Origin: Pseudoneobacillus sp052180215
Lineage (GTDB): Bacteria; Bacillota; Bacilli; Bacillales; Cytobacillaceae
NCBI RefSeq assembly: GCF_052180215.1
Contig: NZ_CP197471.1
Span: 1,584,001-1,648,000 of the forward strand
Length of the DNA: 64,000 nt
Direction of reading: 5' to 3'
In this document: positions 50,773 to 60,328 of the stretch, in pieces
Layout: each line of letters starts with the position of its first letter
Position numbering within the stretch: position 1 is the first letter of the stretch
The notes under the pieces: model-generated
The model's database searches: none
Told to the model about the DNA's origin: nothing
What the model saw: only the letters and a program-made list of their open reading frames with translations
Translations under genes and position numbers: made by a program

Positions 50773-51318
50773 ATGGGAGAATACAGAGAGATTTTTGCGA
50801 AAGCGGTCGTAGCGAAAGGACGAAAATTTACCCAGTCCAATCACACGATTCGCCCAGAACATAATCCAAATAGCATACTTGGCTGTTGGATCATCAACCA
50901 TAAATACGAGGCGAAAAAAGTCGGTAAAACGGTAGAAATTTGTGGTCACTATGACATTAACGTTTGGTACTCCTATAACGATAATACAAAAACAGAAGTT
51001 GTGACGGAGCGCGTTTCCTATACTGATGTCATTAAGCTAAAATACCGTGATCCTGATTGTTTAGATGATCAAGAAATCATCGCTCGTGTACTACAGCAGC
51101 CAAATTGTGTGGAAGCAGTTATTTCACCAAATGGGAACAAAATAATTGTTCACGTTGAAAGAGAGTTTCTTGTAGAAGTTATCGGTGAAACAAAGGTTTG
51201 TGTGAAGGTTTACCGTGATGAATGCAAGGACTGTGACGATGAGTGGGGAACTGATTTAGATGACGAAGAATTTGAAGATTTAAATCCTGATTTCTTACTT
51301 GGTGTTGAAGAGGAATAA
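50773..51318 (+). CDS. cotE: Spore outer coat morphogenetic protein CotE
   Basis: CotE directs assembly of the spore outer coat. The 181-residue protein matches the B. subtilis length and conserved stretches such as EYREIFAKAVVAKGRKFTQ, ILGCWIINHKYEAKKVGKTVEI and VIARVLQQPNC-like and ISPNGNKIIVHVEREFL; the C-terminus is very acidic, as in the family. An in-frame ATG 30 bases upstream was rejected since GGAGG lies between. Upstream there is a possible sigma-E-like CATAGGAT but no convincing pair. A terminator follows. Cysteines near the C-terminus (VCVKVYRDECKDCDDE) are more numerous than I recall for B. subtilis. Confidence 0.96.
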   Translation: MGEYREIFAKAVVAKGRKFTQSNHTIRPEHNPNSILGCWIINHKYEAKKVGKTVEICGHYDINVWYSYNDNTKTEVVTERVSYTDVIKLKYRDPDCLDDQEIIARVLQQPNCVEAVISPNGNKIIVHVEREFLVEVIGETKVCVKVYRDECKDCDDEWGTDLDDEEFEDLNPDFLLGVEEE

Positions 51319-51324
51319 AAGTTT

Positions 51325-51356
51325 ACTAGGAAGGTTAAACTTCCTAGTTTTTTTGT
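51325..51356 (+). terminator. Intrinsic terminator of cotE
   Basis: ACTAGGAAG pairs with CTTCCTAGT around GTTAAA, followed by TTTTTT. Confidence 0.92.
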
Positions 51357-51392
51357 TTAAGAAGTGGAAAAAAATGATAATTTTTCAAGTGA

Positions 51393-51411
51393 ATATCAAA
51401 TGTTTTGATAT
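51393..51411. other. Palindrome upstream of the GNAT gene
   Basis: ATATCAAA-TGT-TTTGATAT is an 8+3+8 perfect inverted repeat about 105 bases before the acetyltransferase gene. It is operator-like in size and position; the protein that might bind is unknown. Confidence 0.35.
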
Positions 51412-51514
51412 GATGAAAATGAAAGAATTTTAGACAAAAGTACTAGAATCGAATTCATGATCCTTAATAAAAAAATAAAATAGAAAAAAGTAAAATGGGG
51501 GAAGCGAAGTTAAA

Positions 51515-51958
51515 ATGATTACAATTAAACCGATAACAAATGAAAATTGGCACGATGCCATTGAGTTGAAGGTTAATAAGGAACAAGAAGTGTTTATGGC
51601 TTCTAATTTATACTCTATAGCAGAGGTTCAGTTCTTAGAAAATTTTCAAGCAATGGGGATATTTGTTGAAGATAGAATGATAGGCTTTACGATGTTTGGT
51701 ATAGATCCTGAGGATGGAAATTACTGGATATATCGTTTGATGGTTGATAGTAATTATCAAGGGCAGGGATTTGGTCATCAAGCAGTTCAAAAAGTAATTG
51801 AAAACATCAAGCAAAATAATTCTGCACATATCCCTGTGATTATGATAGGGTATCATCCAGAAAATGCAGGTGCTCGATATACCTATAAAAAAGCAGGATT
51901 TATTGAAACAGAAATAGCACCTTGGGGAGAGCAATTAGCACAGTACAAACTAATGTAA
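51515..51958 (+). CDS. GNAT N-acetyltransferase, polyamine-type
   Basis: The 147-residue protein has a complete GNAT fold. The acetyl-CoA pyrophosphate loop is QGQGFGHQA at about 88-96, preceded by WIYRLMVDSNY (motif D/A strand) and followed by YHPENAGARYTYKKAGF (about 110-126, motif B). This resembles spermine/spermidine acetyltransferases of the BltD class, which protect from polyamine excess; the substrate is inferred. The ATG follows GGGGGAAG. It is a single gene with its own terminator. Confidence 0.88.
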   Translation: MITIKPITNENWHDAIELKVNKEQEVFMASNLYSIAEVQFLENFQAMGIFVEDRMIGFTMFGIDPEDGNYWIYRLMVDSNYQGQGFGHQAVQKVIENIKQNNSAHIPVIMIGYHPENAGARYTYKKAGFIETEIAPWGEQLAQYKLM

Positions 51959-52006
51959 TGAATAAAAAGCAATCTTCGTTATTTCTAATAGTAAAGTAGG
52001 GTTGTA

Positions 52007-52069
52007 GGAACTAATTCTAAAAAAGCAGATGAAAAAACTGCTTTTTGGAATCAGTTCTTTTTTTTTATC
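52007..52069 (+). terminator. Long intrinsic terminator of the GNAT gene
   Basis: A stem of about 20 pairs joins GGAACTAATTC...AAAAAGCAG with CTGCTTTTT...GAATCAGTTC, then nine Ts. Confidence 0.92.
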
Positions 52070-52075
52070 CAAATA

Positions 52076-52084
52076 TGGTAAAAT
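52076..52084 (+). promoter_or_regulatory. Extended -10 promoter of the SARP-type regulator
   Basis: TGGTAAAAT fits the TGnTATAAT pattern with one mismatch, about 45 bases before the start. Confidence 0.45.
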
Positions 52085-52126
52085 AGTGTAAATATTAAAA
52101 AAAGTAAAAAATAGGGAGGCTACGAA

Positions 52127-55100
52127 TTGAAGATTCCAATAATCAAAACAAAACTCATTGTGCCTGCCGTCAAAGATGATTTTCTTCGAAGAGCCAAACT
52201 TACAAAAAAACTAAAAAAGATAGAGGAATATCCATTAACTCTGATCCATTCTGGTGCAGGTTACGGAAAAAGTACAGCGCTTTCATTATTTTTAACAGAC
52301 GAAAAACAAGTAGGCTGTTGGTATTCGATATCTTCTATGGATGATGATATTCTCCCGTTTTTAACTTATCTAACATACGCAATACGCGGAATTCACTCGA
52401 ACTTTGGTACGGAGCTTTTGACATTTATTAATCAATTAGATCGATATATTCGGGAAGAGGAGATTAATCTACTTTGTTCCTTATTTATTAATGAACTTCT
52501 TACGATTCAAGAGGATGTGACGGTCATTTTGGATGACTTTCATCAAATTGAACACTCCTACACAGTAAATCGTTGGATGGAAACCTTCCTTGAGCATATT
52601 CCTTCTCATATACATTTTGTTATTTCTAGTCGAAGTCGACCAGTTTGGAAACAGTTAACAAAAATGAAAGTAATGGGTCACCTCTTAGAAATTACAAAAG
52701 AAGATTTAATTTTATCAATAGAAGAGATGGAACTATTACTAATTGATAACTATGGAATAGAATTACCTGTTTCAGATTTAGAACGTATATATAAGCTGAC
52801 AGAGGGGTGGGTAATTGCGTTATGTATGATTGCTCAACAAGGTCCATTTCATGATCGTTTTATGGAAATTGACGAGCATTCATCACATAATGACTTATTC
52901 CAATATTTAGCGATGGAGGTCTTTTCAAAGCAACCGTTAATCATTCAACAATTTCTTGAGCAAACCTGTGTTTTAGAAGAATTAACAGAAGAAATTTGCA
53001 ATGAAATCGTCGGAATTGCTGGTGCCTCCGCATTATTAGACCAACTAATTGAAAGAAATTTATTTATACAAAAAATAGGGGATAAGCAATATCGATTTCA
53101 TGCACTATTTAAGGAATTTTTAGAAATGCAGTTAAAGGATAAACAACCGGGGCTATTTTCTACCCTCCATGAAAAAAGTGCTAGAGTTTTTGAAAGAAGA
53201 GGCATGTGGGAAGCAGCTCTTAGTCATTATAAAAAAATCAATCAGTTTTCCGCCATTGCATCAATCCTTCAGGAGAAAGGGAAGGAAATGTTAGAAACGG
53301 GGAAATTAGAAAGTTTACTCGAACATCTTGCAAAAATTCCTGATCGGGACAAAAGTAGGTATGAATATCTTTGGTATTTACAAGGAGAAGTACATCGTTA
53401 TCGTTCGAAGTATTCTGAAGCTGAAGCCTGTTATCAAAAAGCTTATAGTTTGTATGAAAATAAAAAGAACTTAGTTGGAATGAGTAGGGTATTAGAAGGC
53501 AGAGCAAAGATTTACCTTGATACCATTCAACCTCACAGAGCGGAAAGATTACTATATGAAGCCATTCAATTACGTGAAACAAGTACAGTTCAATCATCAG
53601 AAGAAACAGGAAAATTATATCACTTATTAGCGGAAAATCTATTAAACTCAGGAAAAACAGTAAAATCAGAAAAATGGCTGAATCGTGCCAAGACTCATCA
53701 AGTTTCTCTTTTAGATAGTAATTTAGAGGCTAGGATTTACCTAAGAACAGGGAGATTTGATGAAGCAAAAAATACATTAATGCAGAAAAAGGAAAGTTAT
53801 CATGTTAAAAACGCAACCGTTCTCCCACAGTCACATCGCGAAACAGATTTATTACTTTCTTTAATAGCTTCCTTTACTGGAAATGGGACTGAAGCGAAAG
53901 ATTTAGCACAATCAGGGATTCAACTTGGTATTAAAATGAAGGCTCCGTTTGTAGAAGCATGTGGCTGGATTCGTATGGGGCATGCTGTTCAAATATTGGA
54001 TAAATATGATTTGCAAATTTCTAAGGAATGCTACGAAACGGCATTGGAAATGATGGATCAGATACAAGTAGCAAGGGGAAAAGCGGAGCCATTAATGGGA
54101 CTCTGTGCTTTATACGGAGCGAATGGAGAGTATGAAAGAGCCATGGAGGCAGGCAGAAAAGCGCTTGATGAAACAGAAAGTGTGAAAGATTATTGGCTGT
54201 CCTCCTTAATCATTCTTAGTACGGGAATCGCATGTATTTATAATGAAAGATTAATAGAAGCACTGCAGTACTTAGAAAAAGCCGAACGGCAATTTCAAGA
54301 ATGCAGGGATATTTATGGCGAAATGTTATGTCATTTTTGGAAATCATATGTGTTTTTTCGAAATAAGGAGCTGGGTTCATTTCAGGAAGAAATAAATTCC
54401 TTTTTAAAAAATATCCAAATGAATGGTTTTGAATTTTTCTTGCACAAAAGAACTACTTTCGGTCCGAGAGATTTACAAATGTTCATCCCGTTATTGTTGC
54501 AATGCGATAAAGAAAATATCGAGCGATCATTCATTTTAAAACTATTACAGGATATGGGAATGAAAGCTTTGGAATCTCACCCGGGTTACTCGTTAAGAAT
54601 CCAAACTCTAGGACCATTTCGAATCTGGTTAGGTGAAAAGGAAATAGGCGAACGAGATTGGCAACGTGAAAAAGCAAAAGAGTTATTCCAACTATTTATT
54701 ACGAATCCTGAACAGTTTATTGCGAAGGAAGAAATCACTCAAATATTGTGGCCTAATCAAGATAAACAGAGTGCAGAAAGGGACTTTAAAGTCGCTATGA
54801 ATGCTCTAAATAATGTTTTAGAGCCTAGTAGAAAAGCTAGGTCCACACCTTTCTTTATTATTCGTGAAGGTAGTACCTACGGATTAAACCCCTTGGCTTC
54901 TATCGAATTAGATACCAATCAATTTCAAGAATGGATTCAGACTGGATTAAAGGAAATGGATGTTGAAAAAACCTTACCTTTATTAGAAAAAGCGATAAGT
55001 CTATATAAAGGAGAGTACCTATCAGAGCGAAGATACGAGGATTGGTGTATTAATAAAAGAGAGAGAATGCTTGTTTTCTTTTTACGTGGAGCTGAGAAAA

Positions 55101-55372
55101 TGGCACAGATCTATGTTCGTAAAGAAAACTATGACTCTGCTATTTTTTGGTGTGAGAGAATTTTAGAAAGGGACCGGACTTGGGAAGAAGCTTATCGACT
55201 TTTAATGTATTGTTTTTATAGAAAAAATAACCGACCACAAGCAATAAAATGGTATGAAAAATGCATTGAAATATTAGAAGAGGAATTAGGTGTAAGCCCA
55301 TTAGAACCGACCAGACACATGTACGAAATGATCATTGAGTCATCCAAATTCCATGAGGAAATTATATATTAA
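52127..55372 (+). CDS. STAND-ATPase / TPR / SARP-type transcriptional regulator
   Basis: The 1081-residue regulator has three parts. Residues about 1-340 are a MalT-like STAND ATPase (P-loop SGAGYGKST at 42-50; VTVILDDFHQ as Walker B, near 140). Residues about 345-810 are TPR-type helical repeats. From about 823 there is an OmpR-type winged helix (QTLGPFRIWLGEKEI, ITQILWPNQ), followed by a bacterial transcriptional activation (BTAD) domain to the end. The C-terminal pair is the SARP layout, here placed after the ATPase. It likely activates the transporter/acyl-enzyme cluster on binding a ligand. It starts with TTG after AGGGAGG. Similar regulators occur in Bacilli next to such clusters. Confidence 0.9.
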   Translation: MKIPIIKTKLIVPAVKDDFLRRAKLTKKLKKIEEYPLTLIHSGAGYGKSTALSLFLTDEKQVGCWYSISSMDDDILPFLTYLTYAIRGIHSNFGTELLTFINQLDRYIREEEINLLCSLFINELLTIQEDVTVILDDFHQIEHSYTVNRWMETFLEHIPSHIHFVISSRSRPVWKQLTKMKVMGHLLEITKEDLILSIEEMELLLIDNYGIELPVSDLERIYKLTEGWVIALCMIAQQGPFHDRFMEIDEHSSHNDLFQYLAMEVFSKQPLIIQQFLEQTCVLEELTEEICNEIVGIAGASALLDQLIERNLFIQKIGDKQYRFHALFKEFLEMQLKDKQPGLFSTLHEKSARVFERRGMWEAALSHYKKINQFSAIASILQEKGKEMLETGKLESLLEHLAKIPDRDKSRYEYLWYLQGEVHRYRSKYSEAEACYQKAYSLYENKKNLVGMSRVLEGRAKIYLDTIQPHRAERLLYEAIQLRETSTVQSSEETGKLYHLLAENLLNSGKTVKSEKWLNRAKTHQVSLLDSNLEARIYLRTGRFDEAKNTLMQKKESYHVKNATVLPQSHRETDLLLSLIASFTGNGTEAKDLAQSGIQLGIKMKAPFVEACGWIRMGHAVQILDKYDLQISKECYETALEMMDQIQVARGKAEPLMGLCALYGANGEYERAMEAGRKALDETESVKDYWLSSLIILSTGIACIYNERLIEALQYLEKAERQFQECRDIYGEMLCHFWKSYVFFRNKELGSFQEEINSFLKNIQMNGFEFFLHKRTTFGPRDLQMFIPLLLQCDKENIERSFILKLLQDMGMKALESHPGYSLRIQTLGPFRIWLGEKEIGERDWQREKAKELFQLFITNPEQFIAKEEITQILWPNQDKQSAERDFKVAMNALNNVLEPSRKARSTPFFIIREGSTYGLNPLASIELDTNQFQEWIQTGLKEMDVEKTLPLLEKAISLYKGEYLSERRYEDWCINKRERMLVFFLRGAEKMAQIYVRKENYDSAIFWCERILERDRTWEEAYRLLMYCFYRKNNRPQAIKWYEKCIEILEEELGVSPLEPTRHMYEMIIESSKFHEEIIY

Positions 55373-55377
55373 AATAT

Positions 55378-55409
55378 AGCCAAAGTGAAAATTCACTTTG
55401 GCTTTTACT
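55378..55409 (+). terminator. Intrinsic terminator of the SARP-type regulator
   Basis: A perfect 12-bp stem AGCCAAAGTGAA/TTCACTTTGGCT with a 2-3 base loop is followed by TTT. Confidence 0.88.
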
Positions 55410-55447
55410 TATAGGTAAGATAGTATAACTTTTTGGGATTTCGAAAA

Positions 55448-55577
55448 TTGTCTAGCTCCAGCGCCTAGCCCCTCGAGGTCAAATAACCTCTAGCGTAAGA
55501 AGTCAAAGTTCAGACTTCTTACGCTAGAGAACATTTGCTTGTCGGGGCTAACCAAGGCGCTTGCGCTTTTCTTGTCT
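55448..55577. repeat. Nested inverted repeat of a common Bacillus type
   Basis: The outer arms are GCGCCTAGCCCC (left) and GGGGCTAACCAAGGCGC (right), beginning TTGTCTAGCTCCAG and ending GCTTTTCTTGTC. Inside lies a perfect 17-bp inverted repeat: 55488-55504 with 55513-55529 around an 8-base loop. I recognise the GCGCCTAGCCCCTCGAG ... GCTTGTCGGGGCT ... GGCGCTTGCGCTTTTC frame as a recurrent intergenic element of Bacillus genomes. Confidence 0.85.
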
Positions 55578-55654
55578 GTAACTCTTTTGTAACTGTCCCC
55601 TAATATGATTAAGTTAAAGTTTTTGAGTTTTCAAAAAAATAAGGGGGAAATAAA

Positions 55655-56902
55655 GTGAAAATATTCTCACGGAAAATGGTTTTTATTCAGTTGCTAGCTT
55701 TTTTAATGATTTTTACAAGTGCATGTAGTTCCAGTTCAGAGAAAACCTCTGAGGAACCAAAGGACAATGGTGAGAACAAAACAGAAGTGAAAAATACAGA
55801 GCCTATCAAAATTGGACTACTTGCTTCACAAACAGGTGGACTTGAATCCTACGGAAAACAAACGATTCAAGGATTTGAACTTGGATTAGAATATGCAACC
55901 GGCGGAACAAACGAAGTGGCAGGTAGAAAAATTCAAGTAATTATTGAAGATACTGAAACAAAACCAGAGGTCGCTGTTCAAAAGGCAACCAAGTTATTAG
56001 AAGAAGATGGTGTTGATTTCTTAGTTGGATCTTCCAGCTCAGGAGATACTTTAGCTGTCCTTCCATTAGCGGAAGAATATGAAAAAATTATGGTTGTAGA
56101 ACCGGCTGTCGCAGATAGTATTACAGGATCAGAGTTCAATAAGTATATTTTCCGCACAGGTCGTAATTCTTCTCAGGATGCGGTAGCGGGTGCGGCGGCG
56201 ATTGCTAAAGAGGGTGTGAAGATTGCTACATTAGCTCCAGATTATTCATTTGGACGTGATGGTGTAACGGCATTCAAAGAGGCTGCTGAAAAACTTGGAG
56301 CAGAAATTATTCATGAAGAATATGCGGATCCTGCTGCAACAGATTTTACTTCTAATATTCAAAAGATCATTGATGCTAAACCAGATTATCTATTTGTTAT
56401 TTGGGCGGGGGCTAATTCGCCTTGGAACCAAATTGCTGATATGAAGGTACAAGATAAAGGAATTAAAATTTCTACAGGTGCTCCAGATATTCCAGCTTTA
56501 GCTACAATGGAAGCTTTAATAGGCATGGAAGGTTTCTCCGTTTATTATCATGACCTACCGCAAAATGATATTAATAAATGGTTAGTAGATGAGCATAAAA
56601 AGCGTTTTAATGGGGAAGTACCAGACTTATTTACTCCGGGTGGTATGAGTGCTGCGATTGCGATTGTAGAAGCTTTAAAGAAAACTGAAGGGGATGCGAA
56701 TGCAGATACACTAATTAGCACAATGGAAGGAATGAGCTTTGAAACGCCAAAAGGTACTATGACATTCCGTCCAGAGGATCACCAAGCCTTACAAAGCTTA
56801 TATGCGATTAAATTGGTGAAAAAGGATGGAGTTCCATATCCAGTTCCTGAATTAATCCGTGAATTAACGCCTGAGGAAACTGCTCCTCCAATCAGAAACT
56901 AA
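55655..56902 (+). CDS. Branched-chain-type ABC substrate-binding lipoprotein
   Basis: The 415-residue lipoprotein is the receptor of the importer encoded downstream. The signal peptide ends with the lipobox FTSAC, cysteine at residue 24, followed by a Ser/Glu-rich linker. The Peripla_BP_6 (LivJ-type) domain covers about 50-400, with IKIGLLASQTGGLESYG at its start and VDFLVGSSSSGDTLAV. LivJ-type receptors bind branched-chain amino acids, but also aromatic or short-chain acids and amides; the ligand here is unknown. It starts with GTG after AAGGGGG. A hairpin separates it from the ATPase genes. Confidence 0.9.
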   Translation: MKIFSRKMVFIQLLAFLMIFTSACSSSSEKTSEEPKDNGENKTEVKNTEPIKIGLLASQTGGLESYGKQTIQGFELGLEYATGGTNEVAGRKIQVIIEDTETKPEVAVQKATKLLEEDGVDFLVGSSSSGDTLAVLPLAEEYEKIMVVEPAVADSITGSEFNKYIFRTGRNSSQDAVAGAAAIAKEGVKIATLAPDYSFGRDGVTAFKEAAEKLGAEIIHEEYADPAATDFTSNIQKIIDAKPDYLFVIWAGANSPWNQIADMKVQDKGIKISTGAPDIPALATMEALIGMEGFSVYYHDLPQNDINKWLVDEHKKRFNGEVPDLFTPGGMSAAIAIVEALKKTEGDANADTLISTMEGMSFETPKGTMTFRPEDHQALQSLYAIKLVKKDGVPYPVPELIRELTPEETAPPIRN

Positions 56903-56919
56903 GCTTGATTAAAACAAAA

Positions 56920-56952
56920 AATGAACTTCGGTATTGTCTACCGAAGTTCATT
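56920..56952 (+). terminator. Hairpin between the binding protein and livG
   Basis: A perfect 14-bp stem (56920-56933 with 56939-56952) without a proper T run. It would stabilise the receptor mRNA or lower downstream expression. Confidence 0.6.
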
Positions 56953-56975
56953 ATTTCTATAAGTGGGGTGAATGT

Positions 56976-57734
56976 ATGACAACTTTAATTGAAACGAAAG
57001 ATCTTACGATTACCTTTGGTGGTCATACTGCCGTTGATAAGGTCACAATCTCGGTTCCTCGAAATCATTTTAAATCGATTATCGGACCGAATGGTGCAGG
57101 AAAAACGACTTTTTTTAATTTATTAAGTGGACAATTAATGCCTTCAAGTGGATCCATACATTTGAATGGAAAAGATATAACGAAATATAGTCCTACCAAA
57201 AGAACCCGCGAAGGAATCGGCAGGTCATTTCAAATTACGAATGTGTTTCCTAATTTAACGGTGCTCGAAAATGTCCGTTTAGCGGTTCAATCTCAGGCAG
57301 GTAATCGCTATAGGATGTTTTCGCATTTTAAAAGATTCGAGGAGTATGAGGCTAAGGGAATTGAGTGGTTAAGATTGGTTTTGTTAGAGGATAAAAAGGA
57401 TTCGATAGCTAAAAATTTAGCACATGGGGAAAAAAGAAAGTTAGAGATTGCTATGCTCTTAGCTTTAGAAACAGAGATTTTATTATTAGATGAACCAACT
57501 GCTGGAATGTCATTAGAGGAAGTTCCGGCTATCTTAGAGGTTATCCGAAAAATAAAGGAGCAGGGAAATCGAACCATCATTTTAATCGAGCACAAAATGG
57601 ACATGATTCTCGATTTATCGGATTCAGTAATGGTGTTATTCAATGGCAGATTACTAGCTGATGGAACACCTGAAGAAATTATGCAAAATGAGTTGGTTCA
57701 GTCAGCATACTTAGGGGGCCTTTATGATGAGTGA
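56976..57734 (+). CDS. livG: LivG-type ABC ATPase
   Basis: The 252-residue ATPase has Walker A GPNGAGKTT (about 39-47), the signature as LAHGEKRKLEIAMLLA (about 152) and Walker B LLLDEPTAGMS (about 171). The HGEKR signature variant is typical of LivG-type proteins. The start at 56976 follows GTGGGGTG; an upstream in-frame start at 56934 would lie in the preceding hairpin. It overlaps livF by 11 bases. The gene symbol reflects family type, not a proven amino acid substrate. Confidence 0.92.
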   Translation: MTTLIETKDLTITFGGHTAVDKVTISVPRNHFKSIIGPNGAGKTTFFNLLSGQLMPSSGSIHLNGKDITKYSPTKRTREGIGRSFQITNVFPNLTVLENVRLAVQSQAGNRYRMFSHFKRFEEYEAKGIEWLRLVLLEDKKDSIAKNLAHGEKRKLEIAMLLALETEILLLDEPTAGMSLEEVPAILEVIRKIKEQGNRTIILIEHKMDMILDLSDSVMVLFNGRLLADGTPEEIMQNELVQSAYLGGLYDE

Positions 57735-58434
57735 TTTATTAAAACTTAATGGAATTGAGACCTATATTGGTCAATACCATATCCTGCAAGGTGTGTCCCT
57801 TGAAGTGAAAAAAGGTGAAGTAACCGTCCTTTTAGGGAGGAATGGAGCAGGTAAGACAACCACTTTACGGACTATTATGGGGTTGAATCCTGCATCAAAG
57901 GGGACAATTACATTTAAAGGAGAAGAAATTCAGAAATTACCTACTTACACCGTTGCAAAAAAAGGAATTGGATATGTACCGGAAGACCAGGGGATCTTTG
58001 CGGGTTTAACCGTTGAGGAAAATATGAGGGTGGCTATTCAAAAAGACGATGCAGAGACAAATGCTAGAATGAATTATATTTTGGATCTTTTTCCCGATTT
58101 GAAAAAGTTTTGGAAAAAACCAGGTGGACTCCTAAGTGGGGGGCAAAAGCAGATGCTTTCAATCGCGAGAGCCTATATTAATAATAACGAATTATTATTA
58201 ATTGATGAGCCTAGTAAAGGCTTGGCACCTATTGTCGTTGAAAAGGTAATGGAATCAATTGTTCAGATGAAAAATCAAACAACAATTGTACTAGTGGAAC
58301 AAAATTTTATGATGGCAAGTACAATTGGGGATCGTTTTTACATTATAGATGATGGAAGAACTGTAAGTAATGGAGAAATGTATGAATTAAAACAAGACAC
58401 CGAAATGCGGAAAAAATATTTAGGAATTGCATAG
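57724..58434 (+). CDS. livF: LivF-type ABC ATPase
   Basis: The 236-residue second ATPase has Walker A GRNGAGKTT (about 38-46), the signature LLSGGQKQMLSIARA (about 138) and Walker B LLLIDEPSKGLAP (about 157). The SKGLAP after Walker B is typical of LivF. ATGs at 57724 and 57727 are both possible after TTAGGGGG. It overlaps livG and is followed 15 bases later by the first permease, so the four transport genes form a compact unit. Confidence 0.92.
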   Translation: MMSDLLKLNGIETYIGQYHILQGVSLEVKKGEVTVLLGRNGAGKTTTLRTIMGLNPASKGTITFKGEEIQKLPTYTVAKKGIGYVPEDQGIFAGLTVEENMRVAIQKDDAETNARMNYILDLFPDLKKFWKKPGGLLSGGQKQMLSIARAYINNNELLLIDEPSKGLAPIVVEKVMESIVQMKNQTTIVLVEQNFMMASTIGDRFYIIDDGRTVSNGEMYELKQDTEMRKKYLGIA

Positions 58435-58449
58435 AAAGGAGGGCCAACT

Positions 58450-59310
58450 TTGGAAGTATTGTTGAATTTATCATTGAACGGATTAGCTACAGGTATGTTA
58501 GTTTTTCTATTAGCTGCAGGGTTAACACTAATCTTTGGTTTAATGGATGTTCTTAATTTTGCACATGGTGGATTATTCGCCTGGGGAGCGTATAGCGGAA
58601 TATGGATATATTCTCAAACTGGCAGCTTTTTGATAGGGATAATCGGTGCCATATTAGTAGGGTTTTTGCTTGGTATTCTAACAGAAAAGTGGATTATCAA
58701 ACCCGTATATGGAAATCATGTTCAACAAATTTTAATTACGTTAGGGCTAATGCTTGTATTATCCGAAATGTTAAAAGTGATCTGGGGACCCAATCAAATT
58801 TCAGCCAATCCTCCTTCCTATTTAGCGGGTAGCTGGGATATCGGTGGGGTTATCATTATTAAATATCGATTGTTTATCATATTTGTCGGGCTTCTTGTAT
58901 TTGCAGCAGTTCAATATATGCTATCAAAAACCAAAATAGGTTTGGTTGTACGAGCGGGTGTGATGAATAAAGAGATGGTTCAGGCACTCGGAATAAATAT
59001 TAAAAGAGTTTTTATGTTTGTCTTTATGATAGGGGCAGGTATGGCTGCTTTAAGTGGAGTTTTACTTGGGCCTTATTCAGGAGTTATCCATGCTGAAATG
59101 GGATTAGAATTCGCGATATTAGCCTTTATTGTAGTGGTTATTGGTGGAATGGGAAGTTTCAAAGGATCCCTATTAGCAGCTGCATTAGTGGGTTTATCAG
59201 GGTCTTTTATGGCCTATTATGTTCCAGATTTAGCTTTAGCGGCAAATATGTTATTGATGGCTGTAGTATTAGTTTTTAGACCACAAGGATTATTTGGAAT
59301 GAAGGGGTGA
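58450..59310 (+). CDS. livH: LivH-type ABC permease
   Basis: The 286-residue permease has about eight hydrophobic segments. The family signature GLTLIFGLMDVLNFAHGGLFAWGAY is at about 24-48 and a LivH-type LKVIWGPNQI region follows near 110. The second half has the conserved GGMGSFKGSLLAAALVGLSG at about 234. It starts with TTG after AAAGGAGGG. Its end lies five bases before the ATG of livM, inside the ribosome binding site of that gene, so the two permeases are coupled. Confidence 0.92.
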   Translation: MEVLLNLSLNGLATGMLVFLLAAGLTLIFGLMDVLNFAHGGLFAWGAYSGIWIYSQTGSFLIGIIGAILVGFLLGILTEKWIIKPVYGNHVQQILITLGLMLVLSEMLKVIWGPNQISANPPSYLAGSWDIGGVIIIKYRLFIIFVGLLVFAAVQYMLSKTKIGLVVRAGVMNKEMVQALGINIKRVFMFVFMIGAGMAALSGVLLGPYSGVIHAEMGLEFAILAFIVVVIGGMGSFKGSLLAAALVGLSGSFMAYYVPDLALAANMLLMAVVLVFRPQGLFGMKG

Positions 59311-59315
59311 AAGAA

Positions 59316-60317
59316 ATGAAATGGATCCATAACAATCGCATGAATGGTATTTATCTTCTCTTTGCAGCCTTTTTACTCCTCATACCTTTTGTCTATGATT
59401 CTCGGAGTTTATTGATTTTGTTGACACAAATATTTATTTTTTCTATCTTTGCCATGAGCTATGACTTATTGCTTGGTTATACAGGTATCGTTTCGTTCGG
59501 CCATGCGATGTTTTTTGGTATTGGTGCGTATTCGATAGGAATCTTTATGAAACGATTTGAAGCAACAACAGTTAACTTTGTGTTAGCCATTATTACAACC
59601 ATTGTATTGACAGCAATTATTAGTTTTTTTGTTGGTTTATTAACATTAAGATTAAAAAGCCATTTTTATGCGATGTTAACTTTATCATTGTCAGGTTTGT
59701 TCCTCGTGCTAGCAGAAAAGTGGAGAACTTTAACGTATGGGAATGATGGTTTTACCTTCCGCGTACCTGAATTTTTGAAAGATCGAACAGATTTCTATTT
59801 GATTTGTTTGCTAAGTATGGTCCTACTGTTTTTTATTTTAAAAAGATTTACGAATTCTCCGCTAGGCAGAGTTTTACAAGCAATTAGAGAGAATGAACAA
59901 AGAACAGAGTCACTAGGATACCAGGTATTACATTATAAAATTATTGCTAGTATTTTTTCTGGGGTTATAGCTGGATTAGCTGGAATTTTATATTCGATTT
60001 CCTTACGATTCGTGAATACCAGTGTTTTTACAATGGATATTACACTCGATGCCTTACTGATGACGATAATCGGAGGAGTTGGAACGTTAGTTGGTGCGAT
60101 AATTGGTGCAGGTCTCATCGAGTTTGCCCATCATTGGTTAACGGCACTTGCTAAAGAGCATTGGATTTTTGAAAGATGGATTATTTTCTTCGGAATCATA
60201 TATATATTGGCAGTTATGTTTTTCCCGCTTGGAATTGTAGGGACAATAAAAAACATAAAGTGGAGGCGGACAAAACAAACGAGTGTGGTTAAGAAAGAAA
60301 AAGAGTTAGCTCGTTAG
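59316..60317 (+). CDS. livM: LivM-type ABC permease
   Basis: The 333-residue permease has about nine hydrophobic segments and the signature LLGYTGIVSFGHAMFFGIGAYS at about 50-71, plus AIRENEQRTESLGYQ (about 190) and GGVGTLVGAIIGAG (about 250). The start at 59316 follows GAAGGGGTG; the GTG in that ribosome binding site was rejected. The C-terminus is short and basic. A small gene starts 12 bases later, and the acyl enzyme genes continue in the same direction. Confidence 0.92.
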   Translation: MKWIHNNRMNGIYLLFAAFLLLIPFVYDSRSLLILLTQIFIFSIFAMSYDLLLGYTGIVSFGHAMFFGIGAYSIGIFMKRFEATTVNFVLAIITTIVLTAIISFFVGLLTLRLKSHFYAMLTLSLSGLFLVLAEKWRTLTYGNDGFTFRVPEFLKDRTDFYLICLLSMVLLFFILKRFTNSPLGRVLQAIRENEQRTESLGYQVLHYKIIASIFSGVIAGLAGILYSISLRFVNTSVFTMDITLDALLMTIIGGVGTLVGAIIGAGLIEFAHHWLTALAKEHWIFERWIIFFGIIYILAVMFFPLGIVGTIKNIKWRRTKQTSVVKKEKELAR

Positions 60318-60328
60318 GAGAGGATTGT

